NCBI GenBank assembly: GCA_902805865.1 | Contig: CADCUK010000108.1 | Coordinates: 1-43,708, forward strand | Length of the DNA stretch: 43,708 nucleotides | From: an uncultured Nocardioidaceae bacterium | GTDB taxonomy: Bacteria; Actinomycetota; Actinomycetes; Propionibacteriales; Nocardioidaceae | Reading direction: 5' to 3' | Shown: positions 1 through 8,920 of the stretch, piece by piece | How positions within the stretch are numbered: the stretch's first letter is position 1 | How the letters are laid out: every line of letters begins with the position of its first letter | Notes under the pieces: generated by a model | What the model was told of the DNA's origin: nothing | Database searches by the model: none | Seen by the model: the letters and a program-made list of their open reading frames with translations, nothing else | Made by a program: the position numbers and the translations under genes

Positions 1-623
1 AGCGCGGCGTACTGCGCACCGAGCGCGAACGGGGCGAACTCGGCGTTGGTCAACCCGTACACCTTCTGCAGCCCCTCGAGGCCCAGGTAGAGCGACTCGA
101 ACTCGTCCCGCCCGCCGAGGACGAAGCTGTCGAGCCGCCGGAGGTCCTCGATCGTCGTCAGGTCGTTCTCGGCGGCAAAGGCGCTCGTGGTCGCGAGCGC
201 ATCCTTGTTCTGGTACGGCGTCATCTCGCTGATCGCCATGTCCTGGTCTGCGTAGTACTGCTCCGCCGCGGCGTAGGTCTCGTCGGGATCGAGCCCGGAG
301 ACCTCCTCGCCGGCGACGATCGACAGCACGGTGCCGGTGTAGGCGACGTACCCGTCGATCTCCCCGTCCCGCAAGGCCTGGTCGAGGTCCTCGGCAGGGC
401 CGACGTCCTTCTTCAGGTTGACCGTGTACCCGTTCACGGCGAGCGCCTCGCGCCACAGCTCGCCCAGGATGCGCCCCTCGGGGAACTCCTGGGTGCCGAG
501 CGTGATCCGCAGCGAGGCGCCCTGCGGCTGCTGCGAGGCGTTGCTCTCCGAGCTGCTGTCCCCGCACGCCGCGGCGAGCAGTGCGAGCAGCGCGAGTCCG
601 ACCATCGCGACGGTCCTTCTCAC
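1..623 (-). CDS. Glycine betaine/osmoprotectant ABC transporter substrate-binding lipoprotein (OpuAC-like), 3' part outside window
   Basis: Reverse-strand reading from GTG at 623: MRRTVAMVGLALLALLAAACGDSSSESNASQQ...ITLGTQEFPEGRILGELWREALAVNGYTVNLKKDVGPAEDLDQALRDGEIDGYVAYTGTVLSIV; lipobox before Cys; no stop before the window edge. Confidence 0.85.
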   Translation of the reverse strand, partial: MRRTVAMVGLALLALLAAACGDSSSESNASQQPQGASLRITLGTQEFPEGRILGELWREALAVNGYTVNLKKDVGPAEDLDQALRDGEIDGYVAYTGTVLSIVAGEEVSGLDPDETYAAAEQYYADQDMAISEMTPYQNKDALATTSAFAAENDLTTIEDLRRLDSFVLGGRDEFESLYLGLEGLQKVYGLTNAEFAPFALGAQYAA

Positions 624-2191
624 GACGGCCTCCCGGCTGCGGTCGCGCCGCGCGACGGCGGCCGGGTCACCGGCGGAGCCGGCGGACCGGTCGGTTCCCG
701 GGTCTCCTCGCGGAGCGCCTTGATCCAGCACCAGGCAACCCCGACGAGGACGAACGTGAACGGCACCGACCCGAGGACGGCCGCCTGTTGGAGCGCGGTG
801 AGCCCGCCCACCAGGAGCATGGCGCAGGCGATGCCCGCCATCAGCACGCCGAGCACCACGACCACGAGCCTCGGCGGGTGGAGCGTCCCCCGCGAGGCCA
901 TGGTCGCCATCACGACCGAGGCGGCGTCGGCGCCGCTGATGAAGAACAGCGCGATGAGCACGATGCACAGCGCCGAGCTGATCACCGGGAACGGCAGCAC
1001 GTCGAGCGCGGTGAAGAGCGAGAGCTCCGGGGTGGCAAGGGCATCGACGATGTCGGCCTTGCCGCTGCGCTGCAGCTCGATGCCGGTGCCGCCCACGACC
1101 GCGAACCAGAGGAAGCCGAACCCGGTGGGGGCTGCGACGACGCCCAGCACGAACTCACGGATCGTGCGTCCGCGCGAGATGCGGGCGACGAACATGCCCA
1201 CGAAGGGTGCCCAGCTGAGCCACCAGGCCCAGTAGAAGATCGTCCAGCCAGCCATCCACTGCTCGTCGCCCACGCCGGTCTGCAGCGACATCGGCAGCAC
1301 CTGGATGATGTAGGTGCCGATCGACTCGATCCCCTGCGAGATCACCAGCACCGTCGAACCACCGACCACCAGGAAGAACGCGAAGAGCAGGATCGTCGCA
1401 AGCGATCCGAGGTTCGCGAGGTAGTTGATCCCCTTGTCGACCCCGGACGTCGCGGACAGCAGGAACAGCCCGGTGACCACGAGGATGATGACCACCGCGA
1501 CGGCGTTGGACTTCTCGACGCCGAAGAGATACTCCAGGCCGCTGTTGAGCTGCAACCCGTTGAGCCCCAGGGCGGTGGCGGTGCCGAAGAGCGTGGCGAC
1601 GATCGCCAGCGCGTCGATGAGCCGGCCCAGCGGTCGCTCCGACGCGTTCGGCCCGAGGACGGGCGTGAAGGTCGCGCTCACCAAGGTCGGCAGCCCCTTG
1701 CGGAAGCTGAAGTACGCCATCGCGCCGCCCATCACGGCGTACATCGCCCAGCCGTTGAACCCCCAGTGGAAGTAGGTGTACCGCAGCGCGACCTGCGCGG
1801 CCTCGTCCGTGCGTGGCTCGGCCAGGCCGTGCGGCGGGGCTGTCCAGTGCGACACCGGCTCCGCGATCCCGTAGAAGAGCAACCCGGCGCCGAGCCCGGC
1901 GGCGAACATCATCGACACCCAGGAGAACGTCGAGAACTCGGGCCGCGAGTCGTCGGGCCCGAGGCGGATGGATCCCCAGTGGCTGAGCACGAGGAAGATG
2001 CAGAGCGCCAGGACGGCGAAGGCGATGAGCACGAACGCCCAGCCGAAGTTGCCGATCACCCAGCCGAGCGTGGCCGCCATCACCGATCCCAGGCTGTCCG
2101 GCGCGAAGATCCCCCAGCCCACGAAGGCCGCGATGAGGACGGCCGAACCGAGGAAGATCACCGGGTCGACACCCTTGACGAAGCGGTTCAT
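620..2191 (-). CDS. BCCT family betaine/carnitine/choline transporter
   Basis: 523 aa ORF, multi-TM, with BCCT-like segments such as MMFAAGLGAGLLFYGIAEPVSHW and HWGFNGWAMYAVMGGAMAYFSFRKG. Confidence 0.95.
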   Translation of the reverse strand: MNRFVKGVDPVIFLGSAVLIAAFVGWGIFAPDSLGSVMAATLGWVIGNFGWAFVLIAFAVLALCIFLVLSHWGSIRLGPDDSRPEFSTFSWVSMMFAAGLGAGLLFYGIAEPVSHWTAPPHGLAEPRTDEAAQVALRYTYFHWGFNGWAMYAVMGGAMAYFSFRKGLPTLVSATFTPVLGPNASERPLGRLIDALAIVATLFGTATALGLNGLQLNSGLEYLFGVEKSNAVAVVIILVVTGLFLLSATSGVDKGINYLANLGSLATILLFAFFLVVGGSTVLVISQGIESIGTYIIQVLPMSLQTGVGDEQWMAGWTIFYWAWWLSWAPFVGMFVARISRGRTIREFVLGVVAAPTGFGFLWFAVVGGTGIELQRSGKADIVDALATPELSLFTALDVLPFPVISSALCIVLIALFFISGADAASVVMATMASRGTLHPPRLVVVVLGVLMAGIACAMLLVGGLTALQQAAVLGSVPFTFVLVGVAWCWIKALREETREPTGPPAPPVTRPPSRGATAAGRPS

Positions 2192-2299
2192 GCGGTCCCC
2201 TGTCGGTGGAGCGGAGCCGGCACGAACCGGTCCGGAGTCACCGGCGCGGCTCCCCCCGCCCAGTCTTGACGCCCGACTGACTACCCATCTTCTGTCCGA

Positions 2300-2833
2300 C
2301 TATTCCTTCGAACGTGCGCGATAGGCCGCGACGGCGTTGCGGTTGCCGCACGTGGTCGAGCAGTAGCGCCTGGACCGGTTGCGGGACAGATCCAGCACGA
2401 GGGCTGCGCACCCGCCGTCCGCACACACCGAGAGCCGGGACGTCTCGTCGGCGCGGATGACGTCGGACATCGCCATCGCCGTCTCCACCATGATGCGGGT
2501 CGCGAAGGACGCGTCCGGCGGTGTGGCATGGAGGTGCCAGTCGGTCGATCCGTGCCGGACGAGCTGGGGCACCGCCTGGGTCTCGGCCAGCATCTCGTTG
2601 ACGATCCCGGCGGCCCGGTCGCGCTCGGCGGTGAGCAGCTCGCGCAGCCGCGGGCGCAGGGCGCGCACCTCCTCGAGCTCGACTCGCGTGCGCTCGTGGC
2701 GACCGGTGTAGTCGAACCGGTCGTAGAAGGCGTCCAGCTCGGCGACGGTGCTGAGCGTCTCGGGTGGCTCGGCGCTGTTGACGAGACCGACGGCGGCTTG
2801 CAGCGCGAGCCCGGTGTCATGACCGAAGTCCAT
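2300..2833 (-). CDS. CGNR zinc finger domain-containing protein (ABATE-like), putative regulator
   Basis: 177 aa; C-terminal CADGGCAALVLDLSRNRSRRYCSTTCGNRNAVAAYRAR is the CGNR zinc-finger signature. Confidence 0.9.
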   Translation of the reverse strand: MDFGHDTGLALQAAVGLVNSAEPPETLSTVAELDAFYDRFDYTGRHERTRVELEEVRALRPRLRELLTAERDRAAGIVNEMLAETQAVPQLVRHGSTDWHLHATPPDASFATRIMVETAMAMSDVIRADETSRLSVCADGGCAALVLDLSRNRSRRYCSTTCGNRNAVAAYRARSKE

Positions 2834-2872
2834 GTTGACACATTACACCGAGCGGCCGTACGGTCATGAGCC

Positions 2873-3928
2873 ATGACCACGTTTGCTCATGACAACGCCG
2901 GGACGACGGTGCCGCCCGGGGCCGGGCGGATCGGGGCCGGGCAGATCGGTGCCGGCATCGGCCTCGGCGTGCTCTCCGCGGTGTCGTTCGGCCTCTCGGG
3001 CGCACTCGGCAGCGGTCTGCTCGAGACCGGCTGGAGCGCCGGGGCCGTCGTGGAGATCCGCGTCGCCATCGGCGCGCTGCTCCTCCTGCCCTTCGCCGTG
3101 CGCTCGCTCCGAGGGCGGTGGTCGGTGCTCCGCAGGAACGCCGGCCTCGTCGTCGTGTACGGCGTGGTCGCGGTGGCCGGAGCGCAGTTCTGCTACTTCT
3201 CGGCCGTCGCGCACATGGAGGTCGGGCCGGCCCTGCTCATCGAGTTCACCGCCCCGGCCGCCGTCGTGGGCTGGCTCTGGCTGAGGCACGGTCAACGGCC
3301 CGGGCGGCTGACCCTGCTGGGCGCCGCACTGGCGGCCGTCGGCCTGGTGCTGGTCCTCGACGTGCTCTCCGGGGCCGACCTCAGCACGGTGGGTGTGCTC
3401 TGGGCCCTGGCGGCGATGGTCGGTGCGGCGACGTACTTCGTCGTCTCCGCCGACGAGGCCAACGGGCTGCCGCCGATCGCGCTGGCGACCGGCGGGCTGC
3501 TCACCGGGGCCGTCGCGCTGGGAGCGCTCGGGCTCGTCGGGCTGCTGCCGATGCGTGCTGCCACCGCGGACGCGACCTACGCCGGCACCGAGCTCGCCTG
3601 GTGGGTCCCGCTGCTCGCTCTCGGGTCGGTCACCGCGGCGCTGCCCTACGCGGCAGGCGTCGCAGCCATCCGCCGGCTCGGCTCCCGGCTGGCGTCGTTC
3701 GTCGGGCTGCTCGAGGTCGTGAGCGGCGTCGTGTTCGCCTGGCTCCTGCTCGGCCAGCTGCCCGGCGCGGTCCAGCTGCTGGGGGGCGCGCTGATCCTGG
3801 CCGGGGTGGTCGCGGTGCGGCTCGGTGAGCGCACCGGCGCCCTCACCAGGTCCGCACCCACAGGCAGTGCTCGTCGTCCCGCAGCCGGTCGAGCGACCCG
3901 GGCGACAAGGGCTGCGTCGCATCGGTGA
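2873..3928 (+). CDS. EamA/DMT family transporter (RhtA-like)
   Basis: 351 aa with about 10 hydrophobic segments; GLGVLSAVSFGLSGALGSGLLETGWSAGAVVEIRVAIGALLLLPF; divergent from the CGNR gene. Confidence 0.9.
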   Translation: MTTFAHDNAGTTVPPGAGRIGAGQIGAGIGLGVLSAVSFGLSGALGSGLLETGWSAGAVVEIRVAIGALLLLPFAVRSLRGRWSVLRRNAGLVVVYGVVAVAGAQFCYFSAVAHMEVGPALLIEFTAPAAVVGWLWLRHGQRPGRLTLLGAALAAVGLVLVLDVLSGADLSTVGVLWALAAMVGAATYFVVSADEANGLPPIALATGGLLTGAVALGALGLVGLLPMRAATADATYAGTELAWWVPLLALGSVTAALPYAAGVAAIRRLGSRLASFVGLLEVVSGVVFAWLLLGQLPGAVQLLGGALILAGVVAVRLGERTGALTRSAPTGSARRPAAGRATRATRAASHR

Positions 3929-5036
3929 CGACGTAGCCGAGCCCGTCGCGGGTCGAGAGCAGCTGCCCCGTCACGTTGTCGCCCTCCTCGGCCAGGAGCG
4001 CGTTCACCTTCGCCAGCACGCCGGGGACGTTCTCGTGGAGGAAGCCGAGCCGCTGCCCCGAGGACGGGGGCGGCGCGGCCACCGTGGGCAGGTTGACCGA
4101 CAGGGCCGTGCTGCCCTCGAGGGCGAAGCCGGCGAGCTTGCCGGCCACGAACCACCCGATCTCCTCCTGCGCCTCCTGGGTGGAGCCGCCGACGTGCGGG
4201 GTGAGGATGACGTTGTCGAGGCCGCGCAGCACCGACTCGAACGGGTCTCCCTGGGCCTTTGGCTCCACGGGGAACACGTCGATCGCCGCGCCTGCGAGGT
4301 GACCGGACAGCAGGTGGTCGCGCAGGGCCACGTCGTCGACGACCATGCCGCGGGAGGCGTTGATGAACATCGCCCCCGGCTTCATCGCCTCGAACTGCTC
4401 TGCGCCGAAGAAGCCGGCGTTCCCGGGCCTGCCGTCGACGTGGAGGCTCACCACGTCGGCGACCTCGAGGAGCTCCTCGAGGGACCGCATCCGGCGGGCG
4501 TTCCCGTGCGCCGGCCGGTCGGCGGTGTCGAAGAAGACGACCCGCATGCCCATCGACTCGGCGAGGTTCGACAGCTGGGTGCCGATGTTGCCGTAGCCGA
4601 CGATGCCGAGCGTGCGGCCGCGGACCTCGTAGCTGCCGCGCGCCGACTTGTCCCAGACGCCGTCGTGCATCTTGAGGGTCTTCTCGGTCAGCCGTCGGGC
4701 CAGCGCGATGATCTCGCCGATCACGAGCTCCACGACGCTCCGGGTGTTGGAGTACGGCGCGTTGAACACGGCAACCCCACGTTCCGTCGCACCGGCCAGG
4801 TCGACCTGGTTGGTGCCTATGCAGAAGCAGCCGATCGCCTCGAGGTCGGAGGCCGCCTCCAGGGCACGCCTGGTGAGCTTGGTGTTGGAGCGGATGCCGA
4901 GCAGGTCCACGCCCGGCAGCGCCTCGACCAGCTCCGACTCCGACATCGAGGCGCTCCGGAGCTCGACCTCGAGGCCGCGGCTCTCCAGGAGCTCGACGGC
5001 GGCAGGGTGGATGTTCTCGAGCAGCAGTGCCTTCAT
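3843..5036 (-). CDS. serA: D-3-phosphoglycerate dehydrogenase
   Basis: Translation from internal ATG MKALLLENIHPAAVELL; NAD-binding GIVGYGNIGTQLSNLAESMGMRVVFFDT, INASRGMVVD, ILTPHVGGSTQEAQEEIG, ACT-like C-terminus. Confidence 0.95.
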   Translation of the reverse strand: MKALLLENIHPAAVELLESRGLEVELRSASMSESELVEALPGVDLLGIRSNTKLTRRALEAASDLEAIGCFCIGTNQVDLAGATERGVAVFNAPYSNTRSVVELVIGEIIALARRLTEKTLKMHDGVWDKSARGSYEVRGRTLGIVGYGNIGTQLSNLAESMGMRVVFFDTADRPAHGNARRMRSLEELLEVADVVSLHVDGRPGNAGFFGAEQFEAMKPGAMFINASRGMVVDDVALRDHLLSGHLAGAAIDVFPVEPKAQGDPFESVLRGLDNVILTPHVGGSTQEAQEEIGWFVAGKLAGFALEGSTALSVNLPTVAAPPPSSGQRLGFLHENVPGVLAKVNALLAEEGDNVTGQLLSTRDGLGYVVTDATQPLSPGSLDRLRDDEHCLWVRTW

Positions 5037-5202
5037 CGCCATGCGCCCATCAGACCACCGCACGTGCCGCTGCGAGCACCGCGTCCAGGTCCGGGACGCC
5101 GGTCACGCGGGAGACCAATCCGGTGCTCTCCCGGCGCCGAACTGGTGATGTCGGGCGCAAGGGGCTGCTTCCGCGTGCGCTCGGCAGGGGTGGGGGTGAT
5201 CT

Positions 5203-5283
5203 CGGGCTGCGGCCTCGTGGCCTGTTCGGTTGGGTCGCAGCCCGGGCATCGCCCGACCGCCGCAGCCCGGGCATCGCCCGACC
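5203..5283. repeat. Tandem 25-bp repeat (x2) of a short palindrome plus a 10-bp inverted repeat
   Basis: cgcagcccgggcatcgcccgacc at 5236-5258 and 5261-5283; each contains cgggc-atc-gcccg (5243-5255, 5268-5280); cgggctgcgg 5203-5212 pairs with ccgcagcccg 5260-5269. Confidence 0.8.
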
Positions 5284-5291
5284 TCCGCGGC

Positions 5292-5495
5292 TCAGCCGAG
5301 CTGGGCGCCCCTGATCCGCCCCTCCTCGAACCACTCGTTGCGGGTGTCGCCGGCGGTCAGCGAGAAGCTGACCTGCCCCGACCAGACGCCCTCGACCTTG
5401 CGGTAGCACTGCAGGAGCCCGTCGACCCAGATGCCATCGTCGAGCCGCACCTGGACGTGCTGGTGATCGTCCGGCTCGAGCTCGACGTACGTCAC
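5292..5495 (-). CDS. Small hypothetical protein (67 aa)
   Basis: GTG start at 5495, 7 nt after the stop of the upstream HATPase gene: VTYVELEPDDHQHVQVRLDDGIWVDGLLQCYRKVEGVWSGQVSFSLTAGDTRNEWFEEGRIRGAQLG. Confidence 0.7.
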   Translation of the reverse strand: MTYVELEPDDHQHVQVRLDDGIWVDGLLQCYRKVEGVWSGQVSFSLTAGDTRNEWFEEGRIRGAQLG

Positions 5496-5502
5496 GGACA
5501 GC

Positions 5503-5892
5503 TCACTCCGCGGTGCGGAGGACGAACCACACGGTCTTCCCCCGGCCGCCGTCGTGCGTGTCGACACCCCAGCGAACGGCGAGCGCCTCGAGGATCATCA
5601 TCCCGCGCCCTCGTACGTCGTTGAGGGTGACCGTCTTGACCCGCGGTTGCTCGGCGCCGTTGTCGGCGACGTCGACCCGGAGCTCGCCAGGGGTCCGCGT
5701 CACCATCATCGTGATGTCGCCGGAGCCGTGGTGCAGAGCGTTCGTGAACAGCTCGGTGGCCAGGAGCTGGGCGGTTGCCGCCGTGTCCCGTCCCAGCCCG
5801 CGACAGGACTCGGCGATCTCGCGGCGGACGCGCTCGGTCTCTGACGGCTGCCGCTGGAGCACGATCCTCGGACGGTGGTGATCGGTGTTCAA
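5503..5892 (-). CDS. ATP-binding protein, RsbW-like HATPase (anti-sigma type)
   Basis: ATELFTNALHHGSGDITMMV (N box) and VADNGAEQPRVKTVTLNDVRGRGMMILEALAVRWGV (G box); TTG start chosen after GAGGGG; the long upstream part of the 350-aa ORF is antisense to other genes. Confidence 0.8.
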   Translation of the reverse strand: MNTDHHRPRIVLQRQPSETERVRREIAESCRGLGRDTAATAQLLATELFTNALHHGSGDITMMVTRTPGELRVDVADNGAEQPRVKTVTLNDVRGRGMMILEALAVRWGVDTHDGGRGKTVWFVLRTAE

Positions 5893-5955
5893 CGGCGCCC
5901 CTCGTCTTGATTCGCCTGACCCTCCGCCTCTACCCGCCGCACTCAGCCGCCAACC

Positions 5956-6873
5956 GTGATAGGCGTTGTGGGGATGGGAGTCGTCGAAGAGGTGCGTCAC
6001 CGGCTCGCCGCGGCAGCCGACGCCGACCGTGCCCCATCCATGCGGGCCTACATGAAGTCGGCGATGCCGTTCCGCGGGGTCGGCGCCGCCGACGTCCGGC
6101 GACTCTGCCGCGCAGCACTCGACGCGCATCCCTTGGAGGACGAGGGCAGCTGGGTCGCCGCGGTCCGCGAGCTGTGGGACGGTGCGGCCTACCGCGAGGA
6201 GCGGTACGCCGCGATCGCCCTCGCCGGGCACCGGGCCCATCGCGTGCACCAGCACCCAGGGACGCTCGACCTGTACCAGCACCTCGTGGTCACCGGTGCC
6301 TGGTGGGACCTCGTGGACCCGGTCGCCACCAAGCTCGTCGGCGACATCGTCCTTGCGCACCACGACGACACAAGACAAGTCGTGCTCGGCTGGGCGGAGG
6401 GCGAGGACATGTGGCTCCGTCGTACGGCGATCCTGTGCCAGCTGCACCACAAGGGACGCACCGACGTCGAGCTGCTGGTCCCGAGCGCCTCCGGCCGCGG
6501 CAGCCCTCGTCGGACCCGACGTGACCGGACCCACAGGCGTGAGGACCCAGCGCACGTGGGTAGAGAAGGACCATGGCGAAGCAGAGCAACCTCACCGTGG
6601 CCGTCACCGGCCCGACCGGCACCTTCGGGTTCGGTCTCCTCCCCCTCCTGCAGGACGAGGAGACCGTCTCCAAGATCGTCGGGATCGCCCGCCGCCCCTT
6701 CGACCCGCTCGAGCACGGCTGGTCGAAGATGGAGTACCGCCGCGGTGACGTGCGCGACCAGGACGCGCTCACCGAGGCCTTCGCCGGCGCCGACGTCGTC
6801 GTCCACCTCGCCTTCCTCATCGTCGGCGGGGCCCCAGAGACCACCCACGCGATCAACATCGAGGGCACGCTGA
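5956..6873 (+). pseudogene. Truncated DNA alkylation repair (AlkD-like) gene; family similarity ends near 6480
   Basis: MRAYMKSAMPFRGVGAADVRRL...YREERYAAIALAG...YQHLVVTGAWWDLVDPVATKLVGDIVL...GEDMWLRRTAILCQLHHKGRTDVELL is AlkD-like, then low-complexity Arg/Ser/Pro translation overlapping the next gene in another frame. Confidence 0.65.
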
Positions 6874-7562
6874 ACGCCTTCCGCGCCGCGGCAGCCGCCG
6901 GGGCCGAGCGCTTCGTCTACGCCTCGTCGGTCGCTGCCTACGGGTTCCACGCGGACAACCCGGTCGGGATGACCGAGGAGTGGCACGTGCGGCCCGCGGA
7001 CCGGCTCTTCTACGCCCAGCAGAAGGCCGAGCTCGAGCAGCTGCTCCGCGACGAGGCCGACAAGCACCCGGAGACCGAGCTGTACCTGCTCCGCCCCCCG
7101 ATCGTGCTCGGCCCGGACGCCGCCGGCGGCAAGGTCGAGGTGCCGGCCCCGCTCGTCCCATTCGGTCGCCTGCTCCGCACGGCGGTACGCCGCCTCCCCG
7201 TCCCGGCCCTCGTCCCGGACATCGAGCTGCAGCTCATCCACCAGGACGACGTCGGACAGGCGCTGCTGCAGTGCGTCGTCGCCGCCGGACCCCCCGGGGC
7301 GTACAACATCGCCGCGGACGACGTGGTGAGCGTGGTCGACGTGGCTCGCGAGCTCGGGTTCGTGCCGGTGCCCGTGCACGGTGGAGTCGCTCGAGCGTCC
7401 GCGAGGATGATCTCCAAGATCCCGTTCCTGCCGCCGCAGCTGCAGTGGATCGAGGCCGCCAGCCATCCCGCGATCATGGACACCACACGGGCGCGGACCG
7501 AGCTCGGGTGGAAGCCCGCCTACTCGGCGATCGAGTCGCTCCGCGACACCCTGAAGGACTGA
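6573..7562 (+). CDS. NAD-dependent epimerase/dehydratase family protein
   Basis: 329 aa; VAVTGPTGTFGFGLLPLL Rossmann start, extended-SDR pattern FVYASSVAAYG...YAQQK. Confidence 0.9.
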   Translation: MAKQSNLTVAVTGPTGTFGFGLLPLLQDEETVSKIVGIARRPFDPLEHGWSKMEYRRGDVRDQDALTEAFAGADVVVHLAFLIVGGAPETTHAINIEGTLNAFRAAAAAGAERFVYASSVAAYGFHADNPVGMTEEWHVRPADRLFYAQQKAELEQLLRDEADKHPETELYLLRPPIVLGPDAAGGKVEVPAPLVPFGRLLRTAVRRLPVPALVPDIELQLIHQDDVGQALLQCVVAAGPPGAYNIAADDVVSVVDVARELGFVPVPVHGGVARASARMISKIPFLPPQLQWIEAASHPAIMDTTRARTELGWKPAYSAIESLRDTLKD

Positions 7563-7565
7563 CCG

Positions 7566-8807
7566 CTAGCGGATCTGCATCCCGGAGATCGTCCGGGCGA
7601 TCACGAGGCGCTGGATCTCCGAGGTGCCCTCGAAGATCGTGTAGATCCTGGCGTCGCGGGCCATCCGCTCGACGGGGTACTCGCGGGTGAAGCCGTTGCC
7701 GCCGAGGATCTGCATCGCGTCACCGGTCACCTTGATCGCGGTCTCACCGGCGAAGAGCTTCGACATCGAGCCCTCGGCCGCCTCGAACTTCTTGCCCTGG
7801 CTGGCCATCCATGCGGCCCGCCACACGAGCAGGCGGGCCGCGTCGATCGAGGTCTTCATGTCGGCCAGCGTGAAGGCGATCGCCTGGTTCTCGATGATCG
7901 GCCGGCCGAACTGGACCCGGTCCTTGGCGTACTCCAGCGCGTAGTCGTAGGCGGCGCGCGCGATGCCGACGGCCTGGGCACCCACGGCCGGGCGGGTGCG
8001 CTCGAACGTCGCCATCGACGGCTGGCTGCGGGTCCCGCCCCCGGTCCCCGAGGAGGAGGCGTCTCGAAGGGCGCGGGCCTTGGCGAGCCGCTCGTCCAGC
8101 TTCTCCTTGCCGCCGAGCAGGCAGCTGCCGGGGATGCGGCAGTCGTCGAGCACGACCTCGGCGGTGTGCGAGGCGCGGATGCCGTGCTTGGCGAACTTCT
8201 GTCCCTGGCTCAGCCCGCGGGTGCCCGACGGGATGACGAAGCTGGCCTGGCCGCGGGCCTTCAGCTCGGGGTCGACGACGGCGGTGATCACATGGATGTC
8301 GGCGATCCCGCCGTTGGTGGCCCAGGTCTTGGTGCCGTTGAGGACCCACTCGTCGCTCGCCTCGTCGTACGTCGCCCGCGTCCGCATCGCCCCCACGTCG
8401 GAGCCGGCGTCCGGCTCGGAGGAGCAGAACGCCGCGATCTTGAGGTCTCCGGGGCTGCCGAACATCTGCGGGACCCACTCGCCGACCTGTGACTCGGTGC
8501 CGGTCGCGGCGACGCTCGCCGCGGCGAGCGTCGTGCCGACGATCGCCAGACCGATGCCGGCGTCGCCCCAGAAGAGCTCCTCCATCGTGATCGGGATGCC
8601 CAGCCCGGTCTCGTCGAAGCTCTGCGTCGCGAAGAAGTCGACCGAGTAGAGGCCGATCTTGGCCGCCTCCTCCAGCACCGGCCAGGGGAACTCCTCCTTC
8701 TCGTCCCACTCCGCAGCCGCGGGACGGACGACGTCCACGGCGAACTGGCGGACCCACTGCTGCAGGTCGAGGTGGTCCTGGCCGAGGTCGAACGAGGGCG
8801 TCGTCAT
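7566..8807 (-). CDS. Acyl-CoA dehydrogenase family protein
   Basis: AAFCSSEPDAGSDVGAMRTRA, NGTKTWATNGGIAD, QILGGNGFTREYPVERMARDARIYTIFEGTSEIQRLVIAR. Start taken as ATG 8807 (ORF opens at 8828). Confidence 0.93.
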   Translation of the reverse strand: MTTPSFDLGQDHLDLQQWVRQFAVDVVRPAAAEWDEKEEFPWPVLEEAAKIGLYSVDFFATQSFDETGLGIPITMEELFWGDAGIGLAIVGTTLAAASVAATGTESQVGEWVPQMFGSPGDLKIAAFCSSEPDAGSDVGAMRTRATYDEASDEWVLNGTKTWATNGGIADIHVITAVVDPELKARGQASFVIPSGTRGLSQGQKFAKHGIRASHTAEVVLDDCRIPGSCLLGGKEKLDERLAKARALRDASSSGTGGGTRSQPSMATFERTRPAVGAQAVGIARAAYDYALEYAKDRVQFGRPIIENQAIAFTLADMKTSIDAARLLVWRAAWMASQGKKFEAAEGSMSKLFAGETAIKVTGDAMQILGGNGFTREYPVERMARDARIYTIFEGTSEIQRLVIARTISGMQIR

Positions 8808-8920
8808 GATCGCGAAGGGTAGCGGCAACCCGACCCTGGAGGCTGTGCGCGGTCCCGTTTCCGTCGGGTGCCGGGGGGTAACCCAGGGGTCATCCCACCC
8901 CGGCTTGAGGAGTCTCGGAC

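Noticed and set aside
581-2269. 562-aa + strand ORF
   Set aside because: Antisense to the clear BCCT gene; Arg/Asp/His/Glu-rich translation typical of shadow ORFs in high-GC DNA.
5236-5283. CRISPR-like repeat
   Set aside because: Only two adjacent 25-bp copies without spacers; no cas genes in the window.
5050-5409. 119-aa - strand ORF ending STGLVSRVTGVPDLDAVLAAARAVV
   Set aside because: Most of it covers the repeat block and antisense/out-of-frame sequence of the 67-aa gene; no family signal, although the C-terminal stretch looks protein-like.
3825-5624. 599-aa + strand ORF
   Set aside because: Antisense shadow of serA and following genes; no recognisable domain.
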